Of a DNA stretch of 64,000 bases, positions 33,879 through 42,756 are shown in pieces. A model generated the notes under the pieces. That model was not told the DNA's origin. It made no database searches and saw only the letters and a list, made by a program, of their open reading frames with translations. The stretch lies in contig CAVYEZ010000005.1 of NCBI GenBank assembly GCA_963767685.1, forward strand, positions 248,001 to 312,000. Reading direction: 5' to 3'. This DNA is from Trebonia sp963767685 (GTDB lineage: Bacteria; Actinomycetota; Actinomycetes; Streptosporangiales; Streptosporangiaceae). Within the stretch, counting starts at the first letter, position 1; every line of letters begins with the position of its first letter. The translations under genes and the position numbers were made by a program.

Positions 33879-35231
33879 TTAGTCCGCGATCAGCGTGGGC
33901 AGCAGGTCGCGGGCGGTCTGCCCGCCGCTCCCGCCGGCCGTCCCCGCCGCGCCCTCCGGGGCGGCCTGGCCGGCGGACCCGGACAGGTCGGCGAGGAAGC
34001 GGGCGATGTCGGTGGCCGCGCGGGGGCGGCTCACGCTCACCGCGGCGGCGCGCATCGCGGCGAGGGCGCTCGGGTCGCGGCGCAGCCGCCCGATCTCGTC
34101 GGCGAGCTGGCGCGGCCGCGACGCGTACACCCCGGCGCCCGCGGCGGTGACGAACTCGGCGTTGCCCTTCTCCTGGCCGGGGACGAACGAGGTGAGCACG
34201 AGCGGCGCGCCGCAGCAGGTCGCCTCCGCGATCGTGCCCGGGCCGGCCTTGCCGACCACGATGTCGGCGCAGCGCAGCCAGTCGGCCATGTTGCCGACGA
34301 AGCCGTGGGCCGTCAGCCGGGTTGAGGTGGGCCGGGCGGTCCTGCGCACCCGGCGCAGGGCACGGCCGACGGCGTGCGAGGAAGCCGGGCTGGCGGCGTG
34401 GCGCTCGGTACGCCGCGCGAGGCGGGTCACGCGGCGCTTGAGCACCTGGTTGCGCCCGCAGATCACGGCGATGTCCACGTCGTCGACATGCCTCGTGATG
34501 GCGGCGGCACGGCGGCGCAAGCCGCCGGAGCCTTCCGCTCCGCCGGTCAGCACGACCAGGAAGTCGCCGTCGATGCCGAGTTCACGCTTGAGTTCCTTGC
34601 GCTCGGCCTCGCTGAGCGGCGGCTCGCTGAACTCGGCCGCGACCGGCAGGCCGAGGGGGACGCAGCGGTCCGCGGGCATTCCGTCCCTGGCGCAGCGGGC
34701 GGCCATCTCCTCGGAGGGAACGATCACCCGGTCCACCGCCGCGTCGCGCCAGGACCGGTGGGCCGTGATGAGGTCGGTGATGACGGTGGCCACGGGAACC
34801 GTCGGGGCCCGAGTCGCCAGGGCCTCGGCGATGGCGACCTTGGCGCGCACCGCGGGGTCGGCGGTCATCGGATGGAACGCCACGATGAGCGCCGGCCGGC
34901 AGGTCTCGGCGGCCCGGGCAACGCTGCCGTACACCGGCGCCATGACCGTGCGGCGCACCGCGCCGAGGACCCGCGGCGAGTCGCTCGCCCGCCAGAACAG
35001 CCACCACAGCCAGGGGGTCATCCGGATGCAGGGCCCGTAGAGCCCGGAGAACCAGCGCAGCAGGCGGGGCACGTCGGGGCCGCGCAGCGGGTCGCAGATC
35101 ACCGGGACGAACCGGCCGGGCAGCAGGCGCTCAAGGGCCTGCGCGACGGCGGCCGCGGCACTCCGGTGTCCCCCGCCGGTGTCACCGATGAGGAAGAGCA
35201 ACGGCAGGGGTGGCTGTTCAGGGGGGGCCAT
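33879..35231 (-). CDS. MGDG synthase-like glycosyltransferase
   Basis: A 450-residue GT28-type enzyme related to monogalactosyldiacylglycerol synthases and processive diacylglycerol glucosyltransferases. The N-terminal acceptor domain begins LLFLIGDTGGGHRSAAAAVAQALERLLPG, with the Gly-rich GGGH motif that binds the lipid acceptor. The C-terminal donor domain has VVLTGGAEGSGGLRRRAAAI, HGFVGNMADWLRCADIVVGKAGPGTIAEA and LTSFVPGQEKGNAEFV, the UDP-sugar site. It is a peripheral membrane protein in homologues. It follows the GT4 gene by only three bases, so the two probably act in sequence on a diacylglycerol glycolipid. No frameshift is present; the C-terminal 35 residues are Gly/Ala-rich and variable. 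Confidence 0.83.
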   Translation of the reverse strand: MAPPEQPPLPLLFLIGDTGGGHRSAAAAVAQALERLLPGRFVPVICDPLRGPDVPRLLRWFSGLYGPCIRMTPWLWWLFWRASDSPRVLGAVRRTVMAPVYGSVARAAETCRPALIVAFHPMTADPAVRAKVAIAEALATRAPTVPVATVITDLITAHRSWRDAAVDRVIVPSEEMAARCARDGMPADRCVPLGLPVAAEFSEPPLSEAERKELKRELGIDGDFLVVLTGGAEGSGGLRRRAAAITRHVDDVDIAVICGRNQVLKRRVTRLARRTERHAASPASSHAVGRALRRVRRTARPTSTRLTAHGFVGNMADWLRCADIVVGKAGPGTIAEATCCGAPLVLTSFVPGQEKGNAEFVTAAGAGVYASRPRQLADEIGRLRRDPSALAAMRAAAVSVSRPRAATDIARFLADLSGSAGQAAPEGAAGTAGGSGGQTARDLLPTLIAD

Positions 35232-35234
35232 CGC

Positions 35235-36524
35235 TCACCTTCGCCTGTTCTGCTGTTCTATGGTCCCGCGCGCCTCTTCCATGGCAGGAGACGCGAGCGC
35301 GCGGTAGATGGATTCCCAGTGGCCGAGCACCCGATGCCCGTCGTGGCCGCTGATGATCCTCGAGGAAGCCTTCGACATCCGTGCCCGCAGGTCCGCGTCG
35401 CGGCACAGCAGCCCGAGGCTGTCGGCGAACTCCCTCGCGTTGCCCGGCCGGGCCAGGAAGCCGTTCTCGCCGGGGTGCACCAGCTCCGCCAGGGCGCCCG
35501 CGTCGACCGCGACCACCGGCAGCCCGCTGGCCATCGCCGCCATCGTCACCAGGGACTGCAGCTCGGCCTGGGATGCGATGGCGAACACGTCGGCCAGCCG
35601 GTAAAGGCCGGGCAGGTCCTCGTCCGCGACGAACCCGGGGAACCGGACCCGGTCGGCCACGCCGTAGTGGCGGGCGAGCGAGCGCAGCCTGCCCTCGTCG
35701 GGACCCGTTCCCGCGAGGACCAGGACCGGGCCCGCGTCCGCGGCGCCGACGTCCTCAGTGACGGGCAGCCGGGCGAGCGCCGCGATCAGCAGGTCCGCGC
35801 GCTTCTCGACGCTGAGCCGGCCGACCGACAGCACGAGCGGACGTCCCGGCGGCAGCGCGTACCTCGACCGCAGCCCCTCATCGGGTGCCCCCGGGGAGAG
35901 GCGGTCCAGGTCGACGCCGTTCGACACGGCCTCGGACGGCGCGCGCAGCCCGTGCTCGCGCAGCAGGCGCAGCGCGGTCGCGGTCGGCGCGGTCACGAGG
36001 TCGCAGCGGTTCGCGAACCCCGTGAGGTAGGCGTAGAAGGCCGCGTCCCGGGCGCGCGACGCGGTCCCCGTGGCCGCGTCCGCGGCCTTCACCGACCGCG
36101 CCGTCGCGGGCCACACGTTCAGCGGCAGGTAGTGGTTGGTGTAGACGACGGGCACGCGCCGCCGGCGCGCCGCCGACCTGGCCGCCGCACCGAGCGTCAG
36201 CGGCGAGTGCAGGTGCACCACGTCTGGGCCGAAGGCGGCAACCAGCTCGCCGGCCCGGGCCCGCGAGAGCACTCCGAGCCGCTGCCCCTCGTACCAGGGC
36301 CACCGCACGGAGCCGCGGAAGTCGACGGGCACCTCGCCCGCCGTCCCGCCGCCCCGGTGCCCGCGCAGCGTCGGGCTCGGCGCGACGACCGCGACGGCGT
36401 GGCCCCGCCCGGCTAGCCCGCTCGCCAGGGCGCGGGTCACCGTCGGCACGCCGCCGACCATGGGCTCGTACTGGTCGGTGACGATCAAGACGCGCAGCCC
36501 CGGCCCCCGCGCGCCGGTGCTCAA
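35235..36524 (-). CDS. GT4 family glycosyltransferase
   Basis: A 429-residue GT-B enzyme. The N-terminal acceptor domain reads RVLIVTDQYEPMVGGVPTVTRALASGLAGRGHAVAVVAPSP and FGPDVVHLHSPLTLGAAAR. The donor half has SNGVDLDRLSPG, LVLSVGRLSVEKRADLLIAAL, GFVADEDLPGLYRLADVFAIAS and the E-x7-E-like SQAELQSLVTMAAMASGLPVVAVDAGALAELV; the usual first Glu of that motif is in QAELQS. It resembles mannosyl- and glucosyltransferases of glycolipid pathways. The start is TTG 36524 by frame, with no clear ribosome-binding site, so it may begin a few codons later. With the MGDG synthase-like gene three bases downstream it forms a two-gene unit. Confidence 0.83.
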   Translation of the reverse strand: MSTGARGPGLRVLIVTDQYEPMVGGVPTVTRALASGLAGRGHAVAVVAPSPTLRGHRGGGTAGEVPVDFRGSVRWPWYEGQRLGVLSRARAGELVAAFGPDVVHLHSPLTLGAAARSAARRRRVPVVYTNHYLPLNVWPATARSVKAADAATGTASRARDAAFYAYLTGFANRCDLVTAPTATALRLLREHGLRAPSEAVSNGVDLDRLSPGAPDEGLRSRYALPPGRPLVLSVGRLSVEKRADLLIAALARLPVTEDVGAADAGPVLVLAGTGPDEGRLRSLARHYGVADRVRFPGFVADEDLPGLYRLADVFAIASQAELQSLVTMAAMASGLPVVAVDAGALAELVHPGENGFLARPGNAREFADSLGLLCRDADLRARMSKASSRIISGHDGHRVLGHWESIYRALASPAMEEARGTIEQQNRRR

Positions 36525-36727
36525 CGCCGGTTCCCGCGGGCACGGCCGAAGGCGGACCCGGAGCTGGCGCGCATCACGATGCCATCCATGTTCATCGCAA
36601 ATGATGCCAGCGTTGAGGTAGTCACGGTAGTTGCCATCGCCCTGGAAGGATCGTAGATCGGGTCAACGCACTGGTGAACGAACGGCCAATGTGCGGCGGC
36701 CGTCCGGTGACGTTCCGTCCCGCCATG

Positions 36728-37261
36728 TCACGGCACGCCGCACAGCAGCCGCAGCCAGCTGTCATGCAGCGGCCAGGTGGCCCGCAGCGTGCCGCCGACG
36801 GGCAGCGCCGCCCAGTCACGGCAGAGCCTGCGGACCCCGGCGGCGGCCACCCTGATCTGCTCGTCGGTGAGCCGGCTGGCCAGCTCGGCCGGCTCCGGCC
36901 CCGACCCGCGCAGCCGCTCCCGCACGCCCGCGGGCGTATCCGGGCCGTCGCCCCAGCGGTTGAGCACCGCCTGGACGGCCGCCTTCGCGACCGCCTGCTC
37001 CCGGAATGCCGCGTCGGTGACGAGCCGGAGCCCGCCGCGCCGCCCCGACGCACGGGACCCCCACAGCCCGTCACCGAGGCCGAACACCGACTCCACGACC
37101 AGGTGCGGCAGGTCGTGGATGACGTGAACGGCCTCGCGGCGCGCGGTCCCGTCGGGGAACGACAGCCAGGCACTGTCCAGGGCCGGGGACTCCCCTTTGA
37201 CGATCGCGACATCAGCCACCACGCTGAACGCTGGTGCCTCTGACGCCACTACCTCCGTCAC
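36728..37261 (-). CDS. Hypothetical protein, unrecognised
   Basis: A 177-residue soluble protein of unknown family. It contains IVKGESPALDSAWLSFPDGTARREAVHVIHDLPHLVVESVFGLGDGLW, a helical middle (FREQAVAKAAVQAVLNRWGDG) and LRATWPLHDSWLRLLCGVP at the C-terminus. The pattern of conserved-looking Trp, His and Asp residues suggests an actinobacterial family, which I cannot name. No signal peptide, helix-turn-helix or membrane segment is seen. It is oriented with the FtsX operon downstream and the glycosyltransferases upstream but separated from both by 90-200 bases. Start ATG or GTG at 37261 by frame. Confidence 0.55.
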   Translation of the reverse strand: MTEVVASEAPAFSVVADVAIVKGESPALDSAWLSFPDGTARREAVHVIHDLPHLVVESVFGLGDGLWGSRASGRRGGLRLVTDAAFREQAVAKAAVQAVLNRWGDGPDTPAGVRERLRGSGPEPAELASRLTDEQIRVAAAGVRRLCRDWAALPVGGTLRATWPLHDSWLRLLCGVP

Positions 37262-37355
37262 GAAATCTCACGATAGCGACGCGACCGCCCCGAGGCCCGG
37301 ATTTCCAGGCGTGTCGGGACGGTCGTGTCTTGTTATTTTTTGTCGCGTCTGAGGC

Positions 37356-39920
37356 TTACTCCAGGGGCTGGCGGGAGACAGCGGACGGCTGGCGGCCGCT
37401 TAGGAGCCACGCGGCGGCGCCCCCGATCACCGGCATGCCGAAGACGAGCAGGCCGATGTCGCTCCAGGGCATGTTGGCGAAGGTCGCCGTGAGGTCAGAA
37501 TGCGACCACACCACCACCGCGAGGCACCCGCCCACCACCCCGAGCGCCGCGCCGAGGAAGGCGATCACACCCGCGGTAACGCCGGTCAGCGCCCGCCTGG
37601 TCCTGGCGCCCGCGCCCGCCGCGGTGAGCGTGCGGAGGTCGCCGACGGTCTCGCTGCGGATCAGGCCGACGGTCATCGCGAGCACGCCGAGGGCCAGGAG
37701 CAGGCCGCCGATGGTGGCGCCGTTGCTGATCTCGCCGAGGCTGAGCTGCCCGGACTTCGTCTGGATGGTCGTGCCGAGGCCGACGGCGGCCTGGCGGGCC
37801 GCGTTGACCTGCGCCGGGGTGAGGGCGGACGGCGCCTGGATCAGCCAGCCCTCGGGGACGATGGTCTCGTGCAGTGCCTTGACCGCGCCTTCGGTGATGA
37901 CCGTGTTCGGCACCGCGGTGCCGGCCTGCAGCTTGCTGACCTCCTGGATGACCGGGTTCTGGACGCACATCCCCGCCGGGCAGGGGGTGTTCGGCGGCTC
38001 GGACATGTAGCTGCCGCTGACCAGGGCGAGGTCCGGCGTGGACGGCAGCAGCGCGCGGGCCGTGAGCGCGTCAGCGGCCGGGTTGACCTCGCCCTGGCTG
38101 ATGCCGAACGCCTTGAGCAGTGCGGGGGTGGCGACCCACGGCAGGCCGGCCTGCTCATGGTTGTGCAGGCTGACGATCGTGCCGAACACGTTCTGGGTGG
38201 GCTGGCCCGGCTGTGCCACGTTCACGCTGACCGCCAGGTCGAGCTCGAGCGGCGCGGGGGCGTGCACCTGGGCGGCGATGGCGTCCGCCTCCTGCCGCGT
38301 CGCGGCCAGCTTCGCGGCGGGAGTGAACTGCCCCGGCGCGTACTGGGTGGGGTCGTTGCCCGGGTTGTAGAGGATGAGCTGGTTGGACGCCATGTTCGGC
38401 GCGATGTAGTCGAGGGCGTCGTCATACCTGATGCTGGCGATGACGATCGCGACCGTGGCGATGAACACCGCGAACGAGACCGCCGCGAGCGCGGCACCCG
38501 ACCTGGACCGGTACCGGGCCAGGTCGCGCAGCGCCAGCCGGGAGGCCAGCGGGGCGCGCCAGGCCAGCCGGGAGAGCTTGTCCACGATGAACGGTGCGAG
38601 CAGGGCGCACGCGATCTCGCAGCTGAGCATCCCGGCGATGACCAGGTACCCGCCGCCCTGGCCGCCGCCCGCGCCGCCGGAGAAGAACAGGATGAACAGG
38701 CCCGCGGCCAGGAAGATGAGACCGGGCCGCAGCGAGCGGTGGACCAGTTGCGGCGGGTCGATCCTGCCCGACAGGGCCGCGACGACCGGGACCTTGCTGA
38801 CCGCGCGGCCCGGCCAGATGGCGGCGGTGACGGAGGTGGCCACCGCGAGCAGGAGGCCGATGACCACCGCGGCCCAGGGCAGGTTGAACGGGTCGGTGCG
38901 GTGCGCGGTGGCGGTCTCCAGGTGCGGGTAGTACCAGAGCCAGCCGCCGAGCGCGACCGCGGCGCCGATGATCGCGCCGGCCACGCCGCCGAGCAGGCCG
39001 TCGGCGATCAGCACGAACCGGACGTCGGCCTCGGTGGCGCCGAGCGAGGAGAGCATGCCGAGGGCGCGCTGCCTGCGCTGGGCCATGACGGTGAACGCGG
39101 CCGTGGCGACGAGGCCGATGAAGACCAGGCCGAGCACGGAGATGACGAGGACGATGGTCGCCGGGGACAGGATGGAGTCTTCCGGCGTGGGCGTGCTGAC
39201 GACCGCGCTCTTCGGTATGACGTCGCCTGCCGCGGAGGCGGCGGCGGAGTCGAGGGACTCGCCGAGGAAGATCCGCACCTGGTTCGGGCTGGCGAGCTGG
39301 CCGGGGGCGACGAGGGCGAACTCGTCGAGCAGGTTAGACGGGTCCTCGACGATGCCGGTGACGGCGAAGGCGCGGCCGGCCTCGGCACCAGACCCGGCGG
39401 GGACGTGCCACGTCGAGCCGACGCGCAGGCTGTAAAGCTGGGCGAGCCCGGACGTGACCGCCACCTGCCCCGGCCCTGACGGGTAATGACCGGAGTCGAG
39501 TGCGAGCAGCACTTGCGTGTAGGGCGCGGACGGGTCCTGGGCGCGCAGGTCGGCGCCGCCGGCCTGGCCGGTGGTGATCGGCTCGTCGTGGACGACGCTC
39601 GCGGCCCCGTACGCCTTCTCGATCTTCGCGATGACACTGGACAGGCGGGGAGTGTTACCTGGCAGCCCGACCAGCGTCGAGGCGGTGCCGAAGGTCCCCG
39701 CGTTCGGCGTGCCCGGCGTCGCGGAGGCGACCGCGATGCCGAGCAGCGTGGCGGCGGAGGCAACCGCGATCAGCAGCACGATCAGGATCCGCTGCCTCCA
39801 CTCGCGCAGCGCGAGGCGCACCGCCCACCGGGTGAGCGTGCGGCGGGCCATCGCGGCGCGGCGCGGGTCCTCGGGCTCGCGGACCGGCCGCTCGTCCCGC
39901 GCGTACGTGGTCATGCTCAT
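37356..39920 (-). CDS. FtsX-like ABC transporter permease
   Basis: An 854-residue permease with two FtsX domains. The N-terminal helix is RQRILIVLLIAVASAATLLGIAVAS, followed by a large extracytoplasmic domain. A first FtsX triplet begins ATIVLVISVLGLVFIGLVATAAFTVMAQRRQRALGMLSSLGATEADV; a second region includes LALRDLARYRSRSGAALAAVSFAVFIATVAIVIAS, and the C-terminal triplet has GGLLLALGVLAMTVGLIRSETVGDLRTLTAAGA. The organisation is that of MacB/LolE-type mechanotransmission permeases without an attached ATPase. The start overlaps the ATPase stop as ATGA, so synthesis is coupled. It probably exports a peptide, drug or lipid; the substrate is unknown. The reading frame is intact. Confidence 0.85.
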   Translation of the reverse strand: MSMTTYARDERPVREPEDPRRAAMARRTLTRWAVRLALREWRQRILIVLLIAVASAATLLGIAVASATPGTPNAGTFGTASTLVGLPGNTPRLSSVIAKIEKAYGAASVVHDEPITTGQAGGADLRAQDPSAPYTQVLLALDSGHYPSGPGQVAVTSGLAQLYSLRVGSTWHVPAGSGAEAGRAFAVTGIVEDPSNLLDEFALVAPGQLASPNQVRIFLGESLDSAAASAAGDVIPKSAVVSTPTPEDSILSPATIVLVISVLGLVFIGLVATAAFTVMAQRRQRALGMLSSLGATEADVRFVLIADGLLGGVAGAIIGAAVALGGWLWYYPHLETATAHRTDPFNLPWAAVVIGLLLAVATSVTAAIWPGRAVSKVPVVAALSGRIDPPQLVHRSLRPGLIFLAAGLFILFFSGGAGGGQGGGYLVIAGMLSCEIACALLAPFIVDKLSRLAWRAPLASRLALRDLARYRSRSGAALAAVSFAVFIATVAIVIASIRYDDALDYIAPNMASNQLILYNPGNDPTQYAPGQFTPAAKLAATRQEADAIAAQVHAPAPLELDLAVSVNVAQPGQPTQNVFGTIVSLHNHEQAGLPWVATPALLKAFGISQGEVNPAADALTARALLPSTPDLALVSGSYMSEPPNTPCPAGMCVQNPVIQEVSKLQAGTAVPNTVITEGAVKALHETIVPEGWLIQAPSALTPAQVNAARQAAVGLGTTIQTKSGQLSLGEISNGATIGGLLLALGVLAMTVGLIRSETVGDLRTLTAAGAGARTRRALTGVTAGVIAFLGAALGVVGGCLAVVVWSHSDLTATFANMPWSDIGLLVFGMPVIGGAAAWLLSGRQPSAVSRQPLE

Positions 39921-40633
39921 GACGACGGCTCCAGCAGCGTTTCCGGGCCCGCGGGGGCCGCGGTCTGGTCGACGACGCGGCCGTCGCGCAGGAACACGAC
40001 CCGGTCCGCCCAGGAGGCGAGCTGCGCGTCGTGCGTGACGACGACGGCGGCCACGCCCCGCTTGCAGTACGTGTGGATGAGCCGCATCACGCCCTCGCCG
40101 TTCGCCGAGTCGAGTGCGCCGGACGGCTCGTCCGCGAGCAGCAGCGAGCGCTCCCCCACCACGGCGCGGGCGATCGCGACGCGCTGCCGCTCGCCGCCCG
40201 ACATCTGGTCGGGGAAGTGGCGGGACCGGTCGCTGAGGCCAAGCTCTTCAAGGGCCTTCAGCGCGGCCAGGTGCGCCTTGCGCATCGACGTGCCGTCCAG
40301 CTCCAGTGGCAGCGACACGTTCTCCGCCGCGGTGAGCCCGGGCAGCAGGTTGAAGTCCTGGAAGACGTAGCCGATCGCGCGGCGGCGGATCCGGGACTTC
40401 GCGCCGCCGGACATCCGCAGCGTGTCCTCGCCGTTGACGAGGACGGCGCCCGAGGTTGGCTCCTCCAGGGTGCCGGCGATCGTGAGCAGCGAGGACTTGC
40501 CGGACCCGGACGGGCCCATCACGGCGACCATCTCGCCGGCGGCGACGGTGAGGGACACGTCGCGCAGCGCCTGGACCTCGGCGGCGCCGCGGCCGTACAC
40601 CTTGGATACTGATCGTAGTTCGAGGACGCTCAT
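39917..40633 (-). CDS. ABC transporter ATP-binding protein (MacB/LolD-like)
   Basis: A 238-residue ATPase: Walker A GPSGSGKSS, Q-loop YVFQDFNLLPGLTAAENV, signature MSGGERQRV, Walker B LLLADEPSGALD, and H-loop VTHD. This is the 3.A.1.122/125 type that pairs with FtsX permeases. It overlaps the PadR gene (ATGA, 40630-40633) and the permease gene (39917-39920) by four bases each, so the three products should be made in step. All catalytic motifs are intact and length is normal. Confidence 0.92.
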   Translation of the reverse strand: MSVLELRSVSKVYGRGAAEVQALRDVSLTVAAGEMVAVMGPSGSGKSSLLTIAGTLEEPTSGAVLVNGEDTLRMSGGAKSRIRRRAIGYVFQDFNLLPGLTAAENVSLPLELDGTSMRKAHLAALKALEELGLSDRSRHFPDQMSGGERQRVAIARAVVGERSLLLADEPSGALDSANGEGVMRLIHTYCKRGVAAVVVTHDAQLASWADRVVFLRDGRVVDQTAAPAGPETLLEPSS

Positions 40634-41241
40634 CGCCTTACTCCCATCTTGGGTCGGGTAGGCAGCCCGGTACCCGCCGTCGCGGCGGCAGCCTGGGCGG
40701 GGTTCCAGCCGTCGGCCAGGGCGCGGCGCAGCCTGCCCTCAGCGGCGTCAAGCCAGCGGACAACGGAGTCGATGCGGAACAGCTCGGAGTCGACAACCAG
40801 CGAGAACGCCACGTCCCGGCCGTTGTCGTCCTCCTTCAGCCTGGTCCACTCCTGCATGAGCTGAACCAGGTAGCGGCGGTGCGCCTGGATGACCTCGGAC
40901 ACGTCGGTGCCCGGCACCCTGACCGCGATCAGCACCTTCATCACCAGGTCGTCGCGCGGCGGGACGGACAGGTCCGGCGGGACGCGCAGCCACTCGGCAA
41001 GCTCGGCCGAGCCGGCGTCGGTGATCCGGTAAGCCTTCTGCGGGCCCGGCTCGCCGCCGGGCCCGGCGTCGGCGACCGCGCTCACGAGCCCGTCACGCTC
41101 CAGCCGCTGCAACGTCGTGTATACCTGCCCGACGTTGAGCGGCCAGACCTGGCCGGTGTTGGCCTCGAACTCCTCGCGAAGCTGGAGCCCGTACTTCGGA
41201 CCCTCGCTGAGCAGCGCCAACAGCGCGTGCCGAACACTCAT
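40630..41241 (-). CDS. PadR family transcriptional regulator
   Basis: A 203-residue PadR repressor, subfamily 2. The winged helix covers MSVRHALLALLSEGPKYGLQLREEFEANTG, VYTTLQRLERDGLV, and the wing KAYRITDAGSAELAEWL; the C-terminal half (LVMKVLIAVRVPGTDVSEVIQAHRRYLVQLMQEWTRLKEDDN) is the dimerising helical Vir_act_alpha_C domain. ATG 41241 begins the conserved start; the frame is open to 41367 but those codons cover the operator. It leads the operon with the ATPase and FtsX permease and very likely represses it, with relief by the exported drug. PadR pumps of this type commonly respond to the compound they export. Confidence 0.9.
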   Translation of the reverse strand: MSVRHALLALLSEGPKYGLQLREEFEANTGQVWPLNVGQVYTTLQRLERDGLVSAVADAGPGGEPGPQKAYRITDAGSAELAEWLRVPPDLSVPPRDDLVMKVLIAVRVPGTDVSEVIQAHRRYLVQLMQEWTRLKEDDNGRDVAFSLVVDSELFRIDSVVRWLDAAEGRLRRALADGWNPAQAAAATAGTGLPTRPKMGVRR

Positions 41242-41268
41242 GAACACCTCCGGGCGAAGTATTAAACC

Positions 41269-41302
41269 CTGTATACCTGCAAGTATCATACTCGGTATAC
41301 AG
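41269..41302. promoter_or_regulatory. Nested palindrome ahead of PadR operon
   Basis: Outer arms CTGTATACC (41269-41277) and GGTATACAG (41294-41302) are exact complements separated by 16 bases. Inside lies a second palindrome, AGTAT-C-ATACT, at 41282-41292. ATACT/AGTAT half-sites are typical of PadR-family operators. It ends 27 bases before the PadR start, so autoregulation is likely. Confidence 0.75.
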
Positions 41303-41402
41303 CTAGCTGGGCTACCCCGGCGCCGCCACTTCGGGGTCATCTCAGGGTTATCCCCGGTCCGGGACAAGGCCGTGGTCTGTGGACCGGGCTAGAGTGGGTG
41401 AC

Positions 41403-42044
41403 ATGACAGCTACTTCCCCGGCCACTGGGGGCACCGCGAAGCCCGTCGTCGACTTCTACTTCGATCCGCTCTGCCCGTTCGCCTGGGTCAGCTCGCGCTG
41501 GATCCTCGAGGTCGAGAAGGAGCGCGACATCGACCTGTCCTTCCGGGTGATGTCGCTGTCCGTGCTGAACTCCGGCCGCGAGGACCTGCCGGAAAGCTAC
41601 AAGGAACTGCTCGGCCGGGGCTGGGGCCCGGTCCGGGTATGCATCGCCGCTGAGCAGAAGTACGGCACGGCCGCGCTGCGTGACCTGTACACCGCGCTCG
41701 GCACCAAGCGGCACATCGAGAAGCGCGACTTCGACCACGACCTGTACGTCGAGGCGCTGACCGAGAGCGGCCTCGCCCCTGCCCTCGCGGATGCCGCCGA
41801 CTCCAAGGAGTACGACGAGGCCCTCATCGCGTCGCACCACCGCGGCATGGACCCGGTCGGCGACGAGGTGGGGACGCCCACGATCCACATCGACGGGGTG
41901 GCGTTCTTCGGCCCGGTGATCACGCGGGTGCCGCGCGGCGAGGAGGCGCTGCGGATGTTCGACGGCGCGCTGCTGCTCGCGTCGAACCCTTACTTCTTCG
42001 AGCTCAAGCGGACCAGGACCGAGTCCCCCCAGGTCGACAGCTGA
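41403..42044 (+). CDS. Mycothiol-dependent nitroreductase, Rv2466c-like (DsbA family)
   Basis: A 213-residue DsbA-fold protein closely matching M. tuberculosis Rv2466c, which reduces nitro compounds with mycothiol. The active site is VDFYFDPLCPFAWVSSRWILEVEKERDID; the single nucleophilic Cys is followed by PFA (PWA in Rv2466c), so there is no CxxC pair. VMSLSVLN, GWGPVRVCIAAEQKYG, SHHRGMDPVGDEVGTPTIHIDGVAFFGPV and the ending FFELKRTRTESPQVD all follow Rv2466c. ATG 41403 is seven bases after TAGAGT (41390-41395), suggesting a leaderless message; a GTG at 41379 would add eight residues. The last 55 bases overlap the convergent GNAT frame. Presence of this enzyme implies mycothiol as the cellular thiol. 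Confidence 0.88.
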   Translation: MTATSPATGGTAKPVVDFYFDPLCPFAWVSSRWILEVEKERDIDLSFRVMSLSVLNSGREDLPESYKELLGRGWGPVRVCIAAEQKYGTAALRDLYTALGTKRHIEKRDFDHDLYVEALTESGLAPALADAADSKEYDEALIASHHRGMDPVGDEVGTPTIHIDGVAFFGPVITRVPRGEEALRMFDGALLLASNPYFFELKRTRTESPQVDS

Positions 42045-42610
42045 CTGGTCCCGCCACGAGTCAGCGCCGCGCCCGGCGGGCGACCGCGCCGGCCGGTGGA
42101 GGCGGGGAGGCGGACGGACACGTCAAGGACGCCGTTCCAGGTGGAGCACAGGCGGCAGGCGCCGTAGGGGCGGAGCAGGCGGGTAATCCAGGACTGCTCC
42201 GCCAGGAGCTGGGCCTCGAGGACGCGAACGCCGGCGTTGGCCGCGTGGGCGGCGAGGTCGCCGATCAGGCGGGTGCCCAGGCCGCGCCGCTGCCACGCGT
42301 CCTCGATGAGGATGCCGAGCTCGGCCGCGCCCTCGTCGACCGCGCGACAGCTCGCAAGCGCCACGATTCCGCTGCCGGCCGGCACCCGGAGCTGACCGGG
42401 ATCAGGGCCCGGCCCTGAGTTCAGGTCCCGGGCTGGCTCCGGGCACGCGACGAGGGCGTAGTGGAACGGGCTGCCGGACAGCGCGTCCGCCCGCCGCACG
42501 CGCACCCCGCCCGCCTCTCCCCCGCGAACCGGGAGCGGGACACCGGGGTAGCGGCCGTCCGGGCGAGGGCGGGCCAGGGACGCGCCGGCCGCGGTCATGG
42601 CCGCGCTCAT
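41990..42610 (-). CDS. GNAT family acetyltransferase
   Basis: A 206-residue protein with a GNAT core in the middle: VALASCRAVDEGAAELGILIEDAWQRRGLGTRLIGDLAAHAANAGVRVLEAQLL, where QRRGLG is the acetyl-CoA pyrophosphate loop. The N-terminal 80 residues are Pro/Arg/Gly-rich and not recognisable, and the C-terminal 35, after VRLPASTGRR, run antisense to the nitroreductase end. The true gene may start further upstream or later; ATG 42610 and 42598 are possible. The acetylated substrate is unknown. The overlap with the convergent gene is 55 bases. Confidence 0.65.
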   Translation of the reverse strand: MSAAMTAAGASLARPRPDGRYPGVPLPVRGGEAGGVRVRRADALSGSPFHYALVACPEPARDLNSGPGPDPGQLRVPAGSGIVALASCRAVDEGAAELGILIEDAWQRRGLGTRLIGDLAAHAANAGVRVLEAQLLAEQSWITRLLRPYGACRLCSTWNGVLDVSVRLPASTGRRGRPPGAALTRGGTSQLSTWGDSVLVRLSSKK

Positions 42611-42756
42611 GGCCGCGGCGCCTCGCGGCCGCCTGGGAACTGCACGCGGAGACCCTGGCGGCCAGCCCGCCCGTCCCTGACGGCCGCCGAGTGCGGACGG
42701 TCACGGTGCCGGCGGCGGACCGGGCTGGTGCGGGGCGGTCCGCCCCGGCGCCAGTA

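Noticed and set aside
34374..36416. 680-codon plus-strand frame opposite the two glycosyltransferases
   Set aside because: Antisense shadow; lacks ribosome-binding site and any family pattern.
37500..39479. 659-codon plus-strand frame opposite the FtsX permease
   Set aside because: No recognisable domains, and the minus strand encodes an uninterrupted 854-residue permease with correct neighbours.
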